This document shows positions 6,901 through 7,788 of a stretch of DNA of 7,788 nt, piece by piece. Every line of letters starts with the position of its first letter. The first letter of the stretch is position 1. The notes beneath the pieces were generated by a model that saw nothing but the letters and a program-made list of their open reading frames with translations, was not told where the DNA came from and did no database searches. Source of the DNA: Gemmataceae bacterium (lineage in GTDB: Bacteria; Planctomycetota; Planctomycetia; Gemmatales; Gemmataceae); contig CANLGS010000158.1 of the NCBI GenBank assembly GCA_947490035.1, positions 1-7,788 on the forward strand, read 5' to 3'. The translations under genes and the position numbers were made by a program.

Positions 6901-7006
6901 TGTGGCCGCGCAGGTGGTCGGCACCGGCGAGGCGATGCTGACCGAACTGGGCGACGATCAGTTGCGCGAGGTGCTCGCACTCCGACCCGACGCCGTGGAG
7001 GACTAA
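3995..7006 (+). CDS. SNF2-family DNA-dependent ATPase/helicase (bacterial DUF3670-type)
   Basis: The protein has 1003 residues, normal for this bacterial class, and ends at TAA 7004-7006. The frame is open further upstream (ATG 3848), but ATG 3995 is preferred because the protein then begins MILLQCGL..RCVVWGE, the usual start of the family; the preceding 49 residues look non-coding. No strong ribosome binding site precedes it. The bacterial SNF2-associated domain (DUF3670) spans about 340-500, including GVLLPAWW (to 385) and LSLEDLVEFRW. The SNF2 ATPase lobe starts at LRPYQVRGYSWL (529), with Walker A DDMGLGKT (554-561, Lys560), Walker B DEAQ (655-658) and LTGTPVEN (682-689). The second RecA lobe has ALVFTQFTEM (845-854), GGTGLNL, DRWWNP and motif VI QATDRAFRIGQ (931-941, Arg935 and Arg938). 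All ATPase motifs are intact, so it should translocate on double-stranded DNA and remodel protein-DNA complexes; its target is unknown. It is paired with the SWIM gene 3 bases downstream. Confidence 0.95.
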   Translation: MILLQCGLANRRCVVWGERTPTPNDAASRPTAKRPKRHPFAATSEELSAALAVAQTTATSDALLVWLPTVASAPVPSSPLIGETRAGKSELKLWLVPVCVPQTDDALALLAGIGDRPTLAPGVGVGVTLQYWSAALRFAAALVARERFLPDVVRQGKEWFARWAPAISGPDIARFDRLANAMPPACRSVADEIRDRPAAEVLREFVGFAVDQLVRGTTHEKPRKQFDSVHDQWLHALKSATGAMSGSDTEVSPLAAQVREWRSPNDATDAAPFRLCFRLDEPAEDARAQTWHVRYLLQAHDDPSLQLPAADVWAGKSRVVRTDPKPILLAGLGQAANLSPDVEASLKTAAPTGFTTTTEGAHRFLNETAFLLEQAGFGVLLPAWWTGHATKQKLEVTAKVKSQPMSGGSGLSLEDLVEFRWAAAIGDEELTLAELEELAKQKAPLVRLRGKWVQVNADDIRAAIELLKKKPAKLAARDVLKLALGITPDGTPLPARGAAASGWVEQFLNELTTATFAELDVPEGLQATLRPYQVRGYSWLAFLRRWGLGACLADDMGLGKTIQTLALLLRDRDSGEKKPVLLVCPMSVVGNWSREAARFAPDLPLLIHHGPNRAKTKTALKKAAASAAVVLTSYGLLARDQELFEPMKWSGVILDEAQTVKNPNTKTAQAARAMTSEYRVALTGTPVENHVGDLWAIGQFLNPGLLGSAAAFRRDFFTPIQRHQDVEAMERLKKLTGPFLLRRLKTDSTVIRDLPAKIETTEFCTLTREQASLYAAVVNELDKDITGAEGIQRKGLVLGALSKLKQICNHPAQFLGDRSAIPNRSGKLARLTEMLEELLDAGDKALVFTQFTEMGDIIRRHLQETFAREVLFLHGGTSRKQRDAMVERFQTAAGPPVFLLSLKAGGTGLNLTAATHVFHFDRWWNPAVETQATDRAFRIGQTRTVQVHAFVCSGTLEEKIDEMLTRKRGVAAQVVGTGEAMLTELGDDQLREVLALRPDAVED
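6997..7002 (+). promoter_or_regulatory. Ribosome binding site of the SWIM gene inside the SNF2 3' end
   Basis: GGAGGA at 6997-7002 overlaps the last two sense codons of the SNF2 gene and lies 7 bases before ATG 7010. It supports coupled translation of the two genes and fixes the SWIM start. Confidence 0.85.
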
Positions 7007-7009
7007 CGC

Positions 7010-7788
7010 ATGTGGTTCCGCGACTTCTACCCCAAGTCCAAGCCGAAGGCCGTGAAGGGCGGCATCAAGGCGCAGTCGAAGACCGGCGCGTTCGGCAAGT
7101 CGTGGTGGGCGAAGCGGTGGATCGCCGTGCTGGAGAGCTTCAACATTGGAAGCCGGTTAGCTCGCGGTCGCTCGTATGCCCGCAAGGGGCAGGTGACGGC
7201 CATCAACATCGCGCCGGGCAAAGTGACGGCGAAGGTGCAAGGCTCGATGCCGAAGCCCTACGCCGTGACGATCGAGATTCCGAAACTGGCGGAGAAGGAC
7301 TGGGAGAAACTGATCGGCGAGTTGAACGCGCAGGCGGTGTTCGCGGCCAAATTGCTCGCGGGAGAAATGCCGCAGGACATCGAGACGGCGTTCACGAAGG
7401 CGGGGCTGTCGCTGTTCCCGAAGTCGCTGAGGGAGATCAAGACGGCGTGTTCGTGCCCGGATTACTCGAACCCGTGTAAGCACATCGCGGCGGTGTACTA
7501 CTTGCTCGGTGAGGAGTTCGACCGCGACCCGTTCTTGCTGTTCCGGCTGCGGGGCGCGGACCGCGAGATGGTCTGCGGTCGGCTCGCGGCGCCCGGGGCG
7601 AAACCGCAAGTCGCGGAGCCGGCACCGGAACCGGCGGCTCCGCCCGAACCGCTGCCGGCAGATGCCGCCGCGTTCTGGGCGAGTAGTCCGCTGCCGGCGG
7701 ATTTGTGCGGCGAAGTGCGGTTGCCGCCGGTGAGCGCGGCCGGCCCGAAACGACTGGGCGGGTTCCCGTTCTGGCGCGGCACGGATCG
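7010..7788 (+). CDS. SWIM zinc-finger protein, partner of the SNF2 helicase (3' truncated)
   Basis: The frame is open from ATG 7010 to the right edge (259 full codons), so the C-terminus is outside the window. The start MWFRDFYP, then GAFGKSWWAKRW, LARGRSYARKGQV, KVTAKVQGSMPKPY, LLAGEMPQDIETAF and GLSLFP, follow the conserved order of the SWIM family that sits beside bacterial SNF2 helicases. The zinc-binding motif CxCx(n)CxH is complete: Cys147, Cys149, Cys156 and His158, followed by IAAVYYLL and FDRDPFLLFRLRG. SWIM domains are known to bind DNA or mediate protein contacts. After about residue 190 comes a Pro/Ala/Glu-rich linker, then a segment ending GGFPFWRG at the edge. The 3-base gap after the SNF2 stop and its coupled ribosome binding site make joint expression very likely, and a shared role as a DNA remodelling pair is inferred. 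There is no signal peptide; it should be cytoplasmic. Confidence 0.93.
   Translation, partial: MWFRDFYPKSKPKAVKGGIKAQSKTGAFGKSWWAKRWIAVLESFNIGSRLARGRSYARKGQVTAINIAPGKVTAKVQGSMPKPYAVTIEIPKLAEKDWEKLIGELNAQAVFAAKLLAGEMPQDIETAFTKAGLSLFPKSLREIKTACSCPDYSNPCKHIAAVYYLLGEEFDRDPFLLFRLRGADREMVCGRLAAPGAKPQVAEPAPEPAAPPEPLPADAAAFWASSPLPADLCGEVRLPPVSAAGPKRLGGFPFWRGTD

Noticed and set aside
6076..7479. Long + strand ORF (467 codons) overlapping the end of the SNF2 gene and the start of the SWIM gene
   Set aside because: It is out of frame with two strongly recognised genes and encodes an Arg/Gly-rich shadow sequence.
1..7788. CRISPR array, insertion sequence or terminal inverted repeats
   Set aside because: No regularly spaced repeats, transposase motifs or matching inverted ends were seen on either strand.

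Overview
The window is GC-rich, has strong G/C bias at third codon positions, and carries gene types that together point to a planctomycete, most likely of the Gemmataceae. These are an exported glycoside-hydrolase-like protein with discoidin (F5/8 type C) domains, an exported esterase that fuses an alpha/beta-hydrolase to a sialate O-acetylesterase, and a bacterial SNF2 helicase followed by a SWIM zinc-finger protein. The taxonomic call is inference from gene content and resemblance to remembered family members; no marker gene is present.

Layout, all genes on the + strand. (1) Bases 1-3154 form a carbohydrate-processing module. It starts with the C-terminal 392 residues of a large protein that ends in two tandem F5/8 type C-like domains. 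After 110 bases with no visible terminator comes a 620-residue secreted bifunctional esterase, which has a textbook ribosome binding site. The two may be co-transcribed and act on decorated, O-acylated polysaccharide in the periplasm or outside the cell. (2) Bases 3155-3994 are an unusually long gene-poor spacer with locally lower GC. It holds a plausible sigma-70 promoter, a 12-bp palindrome at its predicted start point, a stretch matching the 3' end of a serine tRNA, a strong hairpin resembling a terminator, a second promoter-like sequence, a hairpin that buries a Shine-Dalgarno sequence, and a small ORF of uncertain status (3607-3921). The spacer may encode a small RNA of about 110 nt, or it may be the scar of an integrative element at a tRNA-Ser-type attachment site. 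(3) Bases 3995-7788 hold a two-gene unit: a complete 1003-residue SNF2-family ATPase and, 3 bases after its stop codon, a SWIM zinc-finger protein that runs off the right edge. The ribosome binding site of the SWIM gene lies inside the last codons of the SNF2 gene, so the two are almost certainly one transcript and probably act together on DNA.

The coding genes belong to known families. The least explained part is the 3155-3994 spacer. I did not find a clearly new multi-gene system. The best candidates for new biology are the possible small RNA or att scar in the spacer and the still uncharacterised SNF2-SWIM pair.
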